Assembly (NCBI GenBank): GCA_964019165.1
Contig: OZ025280.1
Location: forward strand, 9,108,428-9,172,427
DNA length: 64,000 bases
Direction: 5' to 3'
DNA from: Mastigias papua
Taxonomy: Eukaryota > Cnidaria > Scyphozoa > Rhizostomeae > Mastigiidae
The notes under the pieces were generated by a model. That model was not told the DNA's origin and made no database searches. It worked only from the letters and a program-made list of their open reading frames with translations. This document shows, piece after piece, positions 13,226-25,900 of this stretch. The position numbers were made by a program, and so were the translations under genes. The number at the start of each line of letters is the position of its first letter. Position 1 is the first letter of the stretch.

Positions 13226-16170
13226 CACTGACAATACAGCAACCAATACAGATCTAATGGTGATACGATATTATAAATACTCCATTGACAGCAAAGATGT
13301 GTTTAGATTATGGTTTTGAACTATGCAACACGTTATTATAGTCAAATGTAGCACTTACATAGTATAGTCAGTTTTGGTACATGTAAAGCACTTTAAAGCT
13401 GTAGTTAGTGTTAAGACAAAGACTAACGCTCATTTGACTACGAAACATTGTCTAAACTACTGGTATCAGTGTAACTGTAGATGTTAAAGTCGATTAGTGC
13501 CTTAGATTGACACACTTCCACTCAATGTCAAACATACAACAGTATATGCACATGTATGTTGTTATAGCTTGCAATGGGCCTAAACTGCATAAGTGAGCAA
13601 TCACTGACAATACAGCAACCAATACAGATCTAATGGTGATACGATATTATATATACTCCACTGACAGCAAAGATGTGTTTAGATTATGGTTTTGAACTAT
13701 GCAACACGTTATTATAGTCAAATGTAGCACTTACATAGTATAGTCAGGTTTGGTACGTGTAAAGCACTTTAAAGCTGTAGTTAGTGTAAAAACAAAAACT
13801 AACGCTCATTTGACTACGAAACATTGTCTAAACTACTGGTATCAATGTAACTGTAGATGTTAAAGTCGTTTAGTGCCTTAGATTGACACACTTCCACTCA
13901 ATGTCAAACATACAACAGTATATGCACATGTATGTTGTTATAGCTTGCAATGGGCCTAAACTGCATAAGTGAGCAAACACTGACAATACAGCAACCAATA
14001 CAGATCTAATGGTGATACGATATTATAAATACTCCATTGACAGCAAAGATGTGTTTAGATTATGGTTTTGAACTATGCAACACGTTATTATAGTCAAATG
14101 TAGCACTTACATAGTATAGTCAGTTTTGGTACATGTAAAGCACTTTAAAGCTGTATTTAGTGTTAAAACAAAGACTAACGCTCATCTGACTACGAAACAT
14201 TGTCTAAACTACTGGTATCAGTGTAACTGTAGATGTTAAAGTCGATTAGTGCCTTAGATTGACACACTTCCACTCAATGTCAAACATACAACAGTATATG
14301 CACATGTATGTTGTTATAGCTTGCAATGGGCCTAAACTGCATAAGTGAGCAAACACTGACAATACAGCAACCAATACAGATCTAATGGTGATGCGATATT
14401 ATAAATACTCCATTGACAGCAAAGATGTGGTTAGAATTATGGTTTTGAACTATGCAACACGTTATTATAGTCAAGTGTCGCACTTACATAGTATAGTCAG
14501 TTTTGGTACATGTAAAGCACTTTAAAGCTGTAGTTAGTGTTAAAACAAAGGCTAACGCTCATTTGACTACGAAACATTGTCTAAACTACTGGTATCAATG
14601 TAACTGTAGATGTTAAAGTCGTTTAGTGCCTTAGATTGACACACTTCCACTCAATGTCAAACATACAACAGTATATGCACATGTATGTTGTTATAGCTTG
14701 CAATGGGCCTAAACTGCATAAGTGAGCAAACACTGACAATACAGCAACCAATACAGATCTAATGGTGATACGATATTATAAATACTCCATTGGCAGTAAA
14801 GATGTGTTTAGATTATGGGTTTGAACTATGCAACACGTTATTATAGTCAAATGTAGCACTTACAAAGTATAGTCAGTTTTGGTACATGTAAAGCACTTTA
14901 GAGCTGTATTTAGTGTAAAAACAAAGACTAACGCTCATTTGACTACGAAACATTGTCTAAACTACTGGTATCAGTGTAACTGTAGATGTTAAAGTCGATT
15001 AGTGCCTTAGATTGACACACTTCCACTCAATGTCAAACATACAACAGTATATGCACATGTATGTTGTTATAGCTTGCAATGGGCCTAAACTGCATAAGTG
15101 AGCAAACACTGACAATACAGCAACCAATACAGATCTAATGGTGATACGATATTATAAATACTCCATTGACAGCAAAGATGTGTTTAGATTATGGTTTTGA
15201 ACTATGCAACACGTTATTATAGTCAAATGTAGCACTTACATAGTATAGTCAGTTTTGGTACATGTAAAGCACTTTAAAGCTGTAGTTAGTGTTAAAACAA
15301 AGGCTAACGCTCATTTGACTACGAAACATTGTCTAAACTACTGGTATCAATGTAACTGTAGATGTTAAAGTCGTTTAGTGCCTTAGATTGACACACTCCC
15401 ACTCAATGTCAAACATACAACAGTATATGCACATGTATGTTGTTAGAGCTTGCAATGGGCCTAAACTGCATAAGTGAGCAAACACTGACAATACAGCAAC
15501 CAATACAGATCTAATGGTGATACGATATTATAAATACTCCATTGGCAGTAAAGATGTGTTTAGATTATGGGTTTGAACTATGCAACACGTTATTATAGTC
15601 AAATGTAGCACTTACAAAGTATAGTCAGTTTTGGTACATGTAAAGCACTTTAGAGCTGTATTTAGTGTAAAAACAAAGACTAACGCTCATTTGACTACGA
15701 AACATTGTCTAAACTACTGGTATCAGTGTAACTGTAGATGTTAAAGTCGATTAGTGCCTTAGATTGACACACTTCCACTCAATGTCAAACATACAACAGT
15801 ATATGCACATGTATGTTGTTATAGCTTGCAATGGGCCTAAACTGCATAAGTGAGCAAACACTGACAATACAGCAACCAATACAGATCTAATGGTGATACG
15901 ATATTATAAATACTCCATTGACAGCAAAGATGTGTTTAGATTATGGGTTTGAACTATGCAACACGTTATTATAGTCAAATGTAGCACTTACATAGTATAG
16001 TCAGTTTTGGTACATGTAAAGCACTTTAAAGCTGTAATTAGTGTAAAAACAAAGACTAACCCTCATTTGACTACGAAACATTTTCTAAACTACTGGTATC
16101 AGTGTAACTGTAGATGTTAAAGTCGATTAGTGCCTTAGATTGACACACTTCCATTCAATGTCAAACATAC
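13162..16170. repeat. Monomers M36-M43, diverged copy of the 8-mer HOR
   Basis: Units start at 13162, 13538, 13914, 14290, 14667, 15043, 15419 and 15795. M36, M37 and M38 correspond to M46, M47 and M48 (TTAAGACAAAG; GAGCAATCACTG with GGTACGTG; CTGTATTTAG with CATCTGAC). M39 and M40 correspond to M50 and M51, so the M49 type is missing here. The M39-M40 pair is followed by a related pair, M41-M42. M39 is 377 bp. The M36 marker at 13411 lies exactly 3,760 bp (10 units) before its partner at 17171. Confidence 0.75.
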
Positions 16171-19100
16171 AACAGTATATGCACATGTATGTTGTTATAG
16201 CTTGCAATGGGCCTAAACTGCATAAGTGAGCAAACACTGACAATACAGCAACCAATACAGATCTAATGGTGATACGATATTATAAATACTCCATTGACAG
16301 CAAAGATGTGTTTAGATTATGGTTTTGAACTATGCAACACGTTATTATAGTCAAATGTAGCACTTACATAGTATAGTCAGTTTTGGTACATGTAAAGCAC
16401 TTTAAAGCTGTAGTTAGTGTTAAAACACAGGCTAACGCTCATTTGACTACGAAACATTGTCTAAACTACTGGTATCAGTGTAACTGTAGATGTTAAAGTC
16501 GTTTAGTGCCTTAGATTGACACACTTCCACTCAATGTCAAACATACAACAGTATATGCACATATATGTTGTTATAGCTTGCAATGGGCCTAAACTGCATA
16601 AGTGAGCAAACACTGACAATACAGCAACCAATACAGATCTAATAGTGAAAGGATATTATACCTGCTGGATTGACGCAAAGATGTGTTTAGATTATGGTTT
16701 TGAACTATGCAACACGTTATTATAGTCAAATGTAGCACTTACATAGTATAGTCAGTTTTGGTACATGTAAAGCACTTTAAAGCTGTAGTTAGTGTAAAAA
16801 CAAAGACTAACGCTCATTTGACTACGAAACATTGTCTAAACTACTGGTATCAGTGTAACTGTAGATGTTAAAGTCGTTTAGTGCCTTAGATTGTCACACT
16901 TCCACTCAATGTCAAACATACAACAGTATATGCACATGTATGTTGTTATAGCTTGCAATGGGCCTAAACTGCATAAGTGAGCAAACACTGACAATACAGC
17001 AACCAATACAGATCTAATGGTGATACGATATTATAAATACTCCATTGACAGCAAAGATGTGTTTAGATTATGGTTTTGAACCATGCAACACGTTATTATA
17101 GTCAAATGTAGCACTTACATAGTATAGTCAGTTTTGGTACATGTAAAGCACTTTAAAGCTGTAGTTAGTGTTAAGACAAAGACTAACGCTCATTTGACTA
17201 CGAAACATTGTCTAAACTACTGGTATCAGTGTAACTGTAGATGTTAAAGTCGATTAGTGCCTTAGATTGACACACTTCCACTCAATGTCAAACATACAAC
17301 AGTATATGCACATGTATGTTGTTATAGCTTGCAATGGGCCTAAACTGCATAAGTGAGCAATCACTGACAATACAGCAACCAATACAGATCTAATGGTGAT
17401 ACGATATTATATATACTCCACTGACAGCAAAGATGTGTTTAGATTATGGTTTTGAACTATGCAACACGTTATTATAGTCAAATGTAGCACTTACATAGTA
17501 TAGTCAGTTTTGGTACGTGTAAAGCACTTTAAAGCTGTAGTTAGTGTAAAAACAAAAACTAACGCTCATTTGACTACGAAACATTGTCTAAACTACTGGT
17601 ATCAATGTAACTGTAGATGTTAAAGTCGTTTAGTGCCTTAGATTGACACACTTCCACTCAATGTCAAACATACAACAGTATATGCACATGTATGTTGTTA
17701 TAGCTTGCAATGGGCCTAAACTGCATAAGTGAGCAAACACTGACAATACAGCAACCAATACAGATCTAATGGTGATACGATATTATAAATACTCCATTGA
17801 CAGCAAAGATGTGTTTAGATTATGGTTTTGAACTATGCAACACGTTATTATAGTCAAATGTAGCACTTACATAGTATAGTCAGTTTTGGTACATGTAAAG
17901 CACTTTAAAGCTGTATTTAGTGTTAAAACAAAGACTAACGCTCATCTGACTACGAAACATTGTCTAAACTACTGGTATCAGTGTAACTGTAGATGTTAAA
18001 GTCGATTAGTGCCTTAGATTGACACACTTCCACTCAATGTCAAACATACAACAGTATATGCACATGTATGTTGTTATAGCTTGCAATGGGCCTAAACTGC
18101 ATAAGTGAGCAAACACTGACAATACAGCAACCAATACAGATCTAATGGTGATACGATATTATAAATACTCCATTGACAGCAAAGATGTGTTTAGATTATG
18201 GTTGTGAACTATGCAACACGTTATTATAGTCAAATGTAGCACTTACATAGTATAGTCAGTTTTGGTACATGTAAAGCACTTTAAAGCTGTATTTAGTGTT
18301 AAAACAAAGACTAACGCTCATCTGACTACGAAACATTGTCTAAACTATTGGTATCAGTGTAACTGTAGATGTTAAAGTCGTTTAGTGCCTTAGATTGACA
18401 CACTTCCACTCAATGTCAAACATACAACAGTATATGCACATGTATGTTGTTATAGCTTGCAATGGGCCTAAACTGCATAAGTGAGCAAACACTGACAATA
18501 CAGCAACCATTACAGATCTAATGGTGATACGATATTATAAATACTCCATTGACAGCAAAGATGTGGTTAGAATTATGGTTTTGAACTATGCAACACGTTA
18601 TTATAGTCAAGTGTAGCACTTACATAGTATAGTCAGTTTTGGTACATGTAAAGCACTTTAAAGCTGTAGTTAGTGTTAAAACAAAGGCTAACGCTCATTT
18701 GACTACGAAACATTGTCTAAACTACTGGTATCAATGTAACTGTAGATGTTAAAGTCGTTTAGTGCCTTAGATTGACACACTTCCACTCAATGTCAAACAT
18801 ACAACAGTATATGCACATGTATGTTGTTATAGCTTGCAATGGGCCTAAACTGCATAAGTGAGCAAACACTGACAATACAGCAACCAATACAGATCTAATG
18901 GTGATACGATATTATAAATACTCCATTGACAGCAAAGATGTGTTTAGATTATGGGTTTGAACTATGCAACACGTTATTATAGTCAAATGTAGCACTTACA
19001 AAGTATAGTCAGTTTTGGTACATGTAAAGCACTTTAGAGCTGTATTTAGTGTAAAAACAAAGACTAACGCTCATTTGACTACGAAACATTGCCTAAACTA

Positions 19101-19178
19101 CTGGTATCAGTGTAACTGTAGATGTTAAAGTCGATTAGTGCCTTAGATTGACACACTTCCATTCAATGTCAAACATAC
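16171..19178. repeat. 8-mer HOR, copy A (M44-M51, 3,008 bp)
   Basis: Units start at 16171, 16547, 16922, 17298, 17674, 18050, 18426 and 18803. The order is: TTAAAACACAGGC unit; patch unit with AATAGTGAAAGG; GAACCATGC plus TTAAGAC unit; GAGCAATCACTG plus GGTACGTG unit; CTGTATTTAG unit; GGTTGTGAAC unit; ACCATTACAG plus GGTTAGAATT unit; GATTATGGGTTTG plus CATTGCC unit. The same order recurs 3,008 bp downstream. The patch marker sits at 16641 and 19649. Confidence 0.9.
16547..16921. repeat. M45, monomer with a clustered-substitution patch
   Basis: A 375-bp unit. Positions 95-131 (about 16641-16676) carry roughly nine substitutions and one deletion against the consensus: AATAGTGAAAGGATATT, then CCTGCTGGATTGACGC. 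The rest is ordinary. The TGCTxGATTGACGC part resembles units far to the right (M141, M157, M164, M166), so the patch may come from conversion by another subfamily. Confidence 0.75.
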
Positions 19179-19554
19179 AACAGTATATGCACATGTATGT
19201 TGTTATAGCTTGCAATGGGCCTAAACTGCATAAGTGAGCAAACACTGACAATACAGCAACCAATACAGATCTAATGGTGATACGATATTATAAATACTCC
19301 ATTGACAGCAAAGATGTGTTTAGATTATGGTTTTGAACTATGCAACACGTTATTATAGTCAAATGTAGCACTTACATAGTATAGTCAGTTTTGGTACATG
19401 TAAAGCACTTTAAAGCTGTAGTTAGTGTTAAAACAAAGGCTAACGCTCATTTGACTACGAAACATTGTCTAAACTACTGGTATCAGTGTAACTGTAGATG
19501 TTAAAGTCGTTTAGTGCCTTAGATTGACACACTTCCACTCAATGTCAAACATAC

Positions 19555-19929
19555 AACAGTATATGCACATATATGTTGTTATAGCTTGCAATGGGCCTAA
19601 ACTGCATAAGTGAGCAAACACTGACAATACAGCAACCAATACAGATCTAATAGTGAAAGGATATTATACCTGCTGGATTGACGCAAAGATGTGTTTAGAT
19701 TATGGTTTTGAACTATGCAACACGTTATTATAGTCAAATGTAGCACTTACATAGTATAGTCAGTTTTGGTACATGTAAAGCACTTTAAAGCTGTAGTTAG
19801 TGTAAAAACAAAGACTAACGCTCATTTGACTACGAAACATTGTCTAAACTACTGGTATCAGTGTAACTGTAGATGTTAAAGTCGTTTAGTGCCTTAGATT
19901 GTCACACTTCCACTCAATGTCAAACATAC
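19555..19929. repeat. M53, second copy of the patch monomer
   Basis: HOR partner of M45 at +3,008 bp with the same patch (19649-19684) and the same CACATATATG variant at its start. No third copy of this exact patch was seen in the window. Confidence 0.8.
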
Positions 19930-21433
19930 AACAGTATATGCACATGTATGTTGTTATAGCTTGCAATGGGCCTAAACTGCATAAGTGAGCAAACACTGAC
20001 AATACAGCAACCAATACAGATCTAATGGTGATACGATATTATAAATACTCCATTGACAGCAAAGATGTGTTTAGATTATGGTTTTGAACCATGCAACACG
20101 TTATTATAGTCAAATGTAGCACTTACATAGTATAGTCAGTTTTGGTACATGTAAAGCACTTTAAAGCTGTAGTTAGTGTTAAGACAAAGACTAACGCTCA
20201 TTTGACTACGAAACATTGTCTAAACTACTGGTATCAGTGTAACTGTAGATGTTAAAGTCGATTAGTGCCTTAGATTGACACACTTCCACTCAATGTCAAA
20301 CATACAACAGTATATGCACATGTATGTTGTTATAGCTTGCAATGGGCCTAAACTGCATAAGTGAGCAATCACTGACAATACAGCAACCAATACAGATCTA
20401 ATGGTGATACGATATTATATATACTCCACTGACAGCAAAGATGTGTTTAGATTATGGTTTTGAACTATGCAACACGTTATTATAGTCAAATGTAGCACTT
20501 ACATAGTATAGTCAGTTTTGGTACGTGTAAAGCACTTTAAAGCTGTAGTTAGTGTAAAAACAAAAACTAACGCTCATTTGACTACGAAACATTGTCTAAA
20601 CTACTGGTATCAATGTAACTGTAGATGTTAAAGTCGTTTAGTGCCTTAGATTGACACACTTCCACTCAATGTCAAACATACAACAGTATATGCACATGTA
20701 TGTTGTTATAGCTTGCAATGGGCCTAAACTGCATAAGTGAGCAAACACTGACAATACAGCAACCAATACAGATCTAATGGTGATACGATATTATAAATAC
20801 TCCATTGACAGCAAAGATGTGTTTAGATTATGGTTTTGAACCATGCAACACGTTATTATAGTCAAATGTAGCACTTACATAGTATAGTCAGTTTTGGTAC
20901 ATGTAAAGCACTTTAAAGCTGTAGTTAGTGTTAAGACAAAGACTAACGCTCATTTGACTACGAAACATTGTCTAAACTACTGGTATCAGTGTAACTGTAG
21001 ATGTTAAAGTCGATTAGTGCCTTAGATTGACACACTTCCACTCAATGTCAAACATACAACAGTATATGCACATGTATGTTGTTATAGCTTGCAATGGGCC
21101 TAAACTGCATAAGTGAGCAATCACTGACAATACAGCAACCAATACAGATCTAATGGTGATACGATATTATATATACTCCACTGACAGCAAAGATGTGTTT
21201 AGATTATGGTTTTGAACTATGCAACACGTTATTATAGTCAAATGTAGCACTTACATAGTATAGTCAGTTTTGGTACGTGTAAAGCACTTTAAAGCTGTAG
21301 TTAGTGTAAAAACAAAAACTAACGCTCATTTGACTACGAAACATTGTCTAAACTACTGGTATCAATGTAACTGTAGATGTTAAAGTCGTTTAGTGCCTTA
21401 GATTGACACACTTCCACTCAATGTCAAACATAC
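19930..21433. repeat. Tandem dimer duplication inside the 8-mer (2 x 752 bp)
   Basis: 19930-20681 and 20682-21433 carry the same two-unit sequence: GAACCATGC with TTAAGAC (20179 and 20931), then GAGCAATCACTG with TATATATAC and GGTACGTG. I saw no difference. This occurred after, or on one copy during, the 8-mer duplication, because copy A has only one such dimer. Confidence 0.88.
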
Positions 21434-22938
21434 AACAGTATATGCACATGTATGTTGTTATAGCTTGCAATGGGCCTAAACTGCATAAGTGAGCAAACAC
21501 TGACAATACAGCAACCAATACAGATCTAATGGTGATACGATATTATAAATACTCCATTGACAGCAAAGATGTGTTTAGATTATGGTTTTGAACTATGCAA
21601 CACGTTATTATAGTCAAATGTAGCACTTACATAGTATAGTCAGTTTTGGTACATGTAAAGCACTTTAAAGCTGTATTTAGTGTTAAAACAAAGACTAACG
21701 CTCATCTGACTACGAAACATTGTCTAAACTACTGGTATCAGTGTAACTGTAGATGTTAAAGTCGATTAGTGCCTTAGATTGACACACTTCCACTCAATGT
21801 CAAACATACAACAGTATATGCACATGTATGTTGTTATAGCTTGCAATGGGCCTAAACTGCATAAGTGAGCAAACACTGACAATACAGCAACCAATACAGA
21901 TCTAATGGTGATACGATATTATAAATACTCCATTGACAGCAAAGATGTGTTTAGATTATGGTTGTGAACTATGCAACACGTTATTATAGTCAAATGTAGC
22001 ACTTACATAGTATAGTCAGTTTTGGTACATGTAAAGCACTTTAAAGCTGTATTTAGTGTTAAAACAAAGACTAACGCTCATCTGACTACGAAACATTGTC
22101 TAAACTACTGGTATCAGTGTAACTGTAGATGTTAAAGTCGATTAGTGCCTTAGATTGACACACTTCCACTCAATGTCAAACATACAACAGTATATGCACA
22201 TGTATGTTGTTATAGCTTGCAATGGGCCTAAACTGCATAAGTGAGCAAACACTGACAATACAGCAACCATTACAGATCTAATGGTGATACGATATTATAA
22301 ATACTCCATTGACAGCAAAGATGTGGTTAGAATTATGGTTTTGAACTATGCAACACGTTATTATAGTCAAGTGTAGCACTTACATAGTATAGTCAGTTTT
22401 GGTACATGTAAAGCACTTTAAAGCTGTAGTTAGTGTTAAGACAAAGGCTAACGCTCATTTGACTACGAAACATTGTCTAAACTACTGGTATCAATGTAAC
22501 TGTAGATGTTAAAGTCGTTTAGTGCCTTAGATTGACACACTTCCACTCAATGTCAAACATACAACAGTATATGCACATGTATGTTGTTATAGCTTGCAAT
22601 GGGCCTAAACTGCATAAGTGAGCAAACACTGACAATACAGCAACCAATACAGATCTAATGGTGATACGATATTATAAATACACCATTGGCAGTAAAGATG
22701 TGTTTAGATTATGGGTTTGAACTATGCAACACGTTATTATAGTCAAATGTAGCACTTACAAAGTATAGTCAGTTTTGGTACATGTAAAGCACTTTAGAGC
22801 TGTATTTAGTGTAAAAACAAAGACTAACGCTCATTTGACTACGAAACATTGCCTAAACTACTGGTATCAGTGTAACTGTAGATGTTAAAGTCGATTAGTG
22901 CCTTAGATTGACACACTTCCATTCAATGTCAAACATAC

Positions 22939-25900
22939 AACAGTATATGCACATGTATGTTGTTATAGCTTGCAATGGGCCTAAACTGCATAAGTGAGCA
23001 AACACTGACAATACAGCAACCAATACAGATCTAATGGTGATACGATATTATAAATACTCCATTGACAGCAAAGATGTGTTTAGATTATGGTTTTGAACTA
23101 TGCAACACGTTATTATAGTCAAATGTAGCACTTACATAGTATAGTCAGTTTTGGTACATGTAAAGCACTTTAAGGCTGTAGTTAGTGTTAAAACAAAGGC
23201 TAACGCTCATTTGACTACGAAACATTGTCTAAACTACTGGTATCAATGTAACTATAGATGTTAAAGTCGTTTAGTGCCTTAGATTGAGACAGTTCCACTC
23301 AATGTCAAACATACAACAGTATATGCACATTTATGTTGTTATAGCTTGCAATGGGCCTAAACTGGATAAGTGAGCAATCACTGACAATACAGCAACCAAT
23401 ACAGATCTAATGGTGATACGATATTATATTTACTCCACTGACAGCAAAGATGTGTTTAGATTATGGTTTTGAACTATGCAACACGTTATTATAGTCAAAT
23501 GTAGCACTTACATAGTATAGTCAGTTTTGGTACGTGTAAAGCACTTTAAAGCTGTAGTTAGTGTAAAAACAAAAACTAACGCTCATTTGACTACGAAACA
23601 TTGTCTAAACTACTGGTATCAATGTAACTGTAGATGTTAAAGTCGTTTAGTGCCTTAGATTGACACACTTCCACTCAATGTCAAACATACAACAGTATAT
23701 GCACATGTATGTTGTTATAGCTTGCAATGGGCCTAAACTGAATAAGTGAGCAATCACTGACAATACAGCAACCAATACAGATCTAATGGTGATACGATAT
23801 TATATATACTCCACTGACAGCAAAGATGTATTTAGATTATGGTTTTGAACTATGCAACACGTTATTATAGTCAAATGTAGCACTTACATAGTATAGTCAG
23901 TTTTGGTACGTGTAAAGCACTTTAAAGCTGTAGTTAGTGTAAAAACAAAGACTAACGCTCATTTGACTACGAAACATTGTCTAAACTACTGGTATCAATG
24001 TAACTGTAGATGTTAAAGTCGTTTAGTGCCTTAGATTGACACACTTCCACTCAATGTCAAACATACAACAGTATATGCACATGTATGTTGTTATAGCTTG
24101 CAATGGGCCTAAACTGCATAAGTGAGCAAACACTGACAATACAGCAACCAATACAGATCTAATGGTGATACGATATTATAAATGCTCGATTGACAGCAAA
24201 GATGTGGTTAGAATTATGGTTTTGAACTATGCAACACGTTATTATAGTCAAATGTAGCACTTACATAGTATAGTCAGTTTTGGTACATGTAAAGCACTTT
24301 AAAGCTGTAGTTAGTGTTAAAACAAAGGCTAACGCTCATTTGACTACGAAACATTGTCTAAACTACTGGTATCAATGTAACTATAGATGTTAAAGTCGTT
24401 TAGTGCCTTAGATTGACACACTTCCACTCAATGTCAAACATACAACAGTATATGCACATGTATGTTGTTATAGCTTGCAATGGGCCTAAACTGCATAAGT
24501 GAGCAATCACTGACAATACAGCAACCAATACAGATCTAATGGTGATACGATATTATATATACTCCACTGACAGCAAAGATGTGTTTAGATTATGGTTTTG
24601 AACTATGCAACACGTTATTATAGTCAAATGTAGCACTTACATAGTATAGTCAGTTTTGGTACATGTAAAGCACTTTAGAGCTGTATTTAGTGTAAAAACA
24701 AAGACTAACGCTCATTTGACTACGAAGCATTGTCTAAACTACTGGTATCAGTGTAACTGTAGATGTTAAAGTCGATTAGTGCCTTAGATTGACACACTTC
24801 CACTCAATGTCAAACATACAACAGTATATGCACATGTATGTTGTTATAGCTTGCAATGGGCCTAAACTGCATAAGTGAGCAAACACTGACAATACAGCAA
24901 CCAATACAGATCTAATGGTGATACGATATTATAAATACTCCATTGACAGCAAAGATGTGTTTAGATTATGGTTTTGAACTATGCAACACGTTATTATAGT
25001 CAAATGTAGCACTTACATAGTATAGTCAGTTTTGGTACATGTAAAGCACTTTAAAGCTGTAGTTAGTGTAAAAACAAAAACTAACGCTCATTTGACTACG
25101 AAACATTGTCTAAACTACTGGTATCAATGTAACTGTAGATGTTAAAGTCGTTTAGTGCCTTAGATTGACACACTTCCACTCAATGTGAAACATACAACAG
25201 TATATGCACATGTATGTTGTTATAGCTTGCAATGGGCCTAAACTGCATAAGTGAGCAAACACTGACAATACAGCAACCAATACAGATCTAATGGTGATAC
25301 GATATTATAAATGCTCGATTGACAGCAAAGATGTGGTTAGAATTATGGTTTTGAACTATGCAACACGTTATTATAGTCAAATGTAGCACTTACATAGTAT
25401 AGTCAGTTTTGGTACATGTAAAGCACTTTAAAGCTGTAGTTAGTGTTAAAACAAAGGCTAACGCTCATTTGACTACGAAACATTGTCTAAACTACTGGTA
25501 TCAATGTAACTATAGATGTTAAAGTCGTTTAGTGCCTTAGATTGACACACTTCCACTCAATGTCAAACATACAACAGTATATGCACATGTATGTTGTTAT
25601 AGCTTGCAATGGGCCTAAACTGCATAAGTGAGCAATCACTGACAATACAGCAACCAATACAGATCTAATGGTGATACGATATTATATATACTCCACTGAC
25701 AGCAAAGATGTGTTTAGATTATGGTTTTGAACTATGCAACTTGTTATTATAGTCAAATGTAGCACTTACATAGTATAGTCAGTTTTGGTACGTGTAAAGC
25801 ACTTTAAAGCTGTAGTTAGTGTAAAAACAAAAAATAACGCTCATTTGACTACGAAACATTGTCTAAACTACTGGTATCAATGTAACTGTAGATGTTAAAG

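Larger units (their letters stand above)
19179..22938. repeat. 8-mer HOR, copy B with an inserted dimer (M52-M61, 3,760 bp)
   Basis: Units start at 19179, 19555, 19930, 20306, 20682, 21058, 21434, 21810, 22186 and 22563. M52-M55 match M44-M47 at +3,008 bp. M58-M61 match M48-M51 at +3,760 bp. The extra 752 bp is M56-M57, a second copy of M54-M55. A few substitutions separate the copies, for example CACTATTGG versus CACTACTGG-like differences in M49/M59 and CACCATTGGCAG in M61. Confidence 0.9.
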
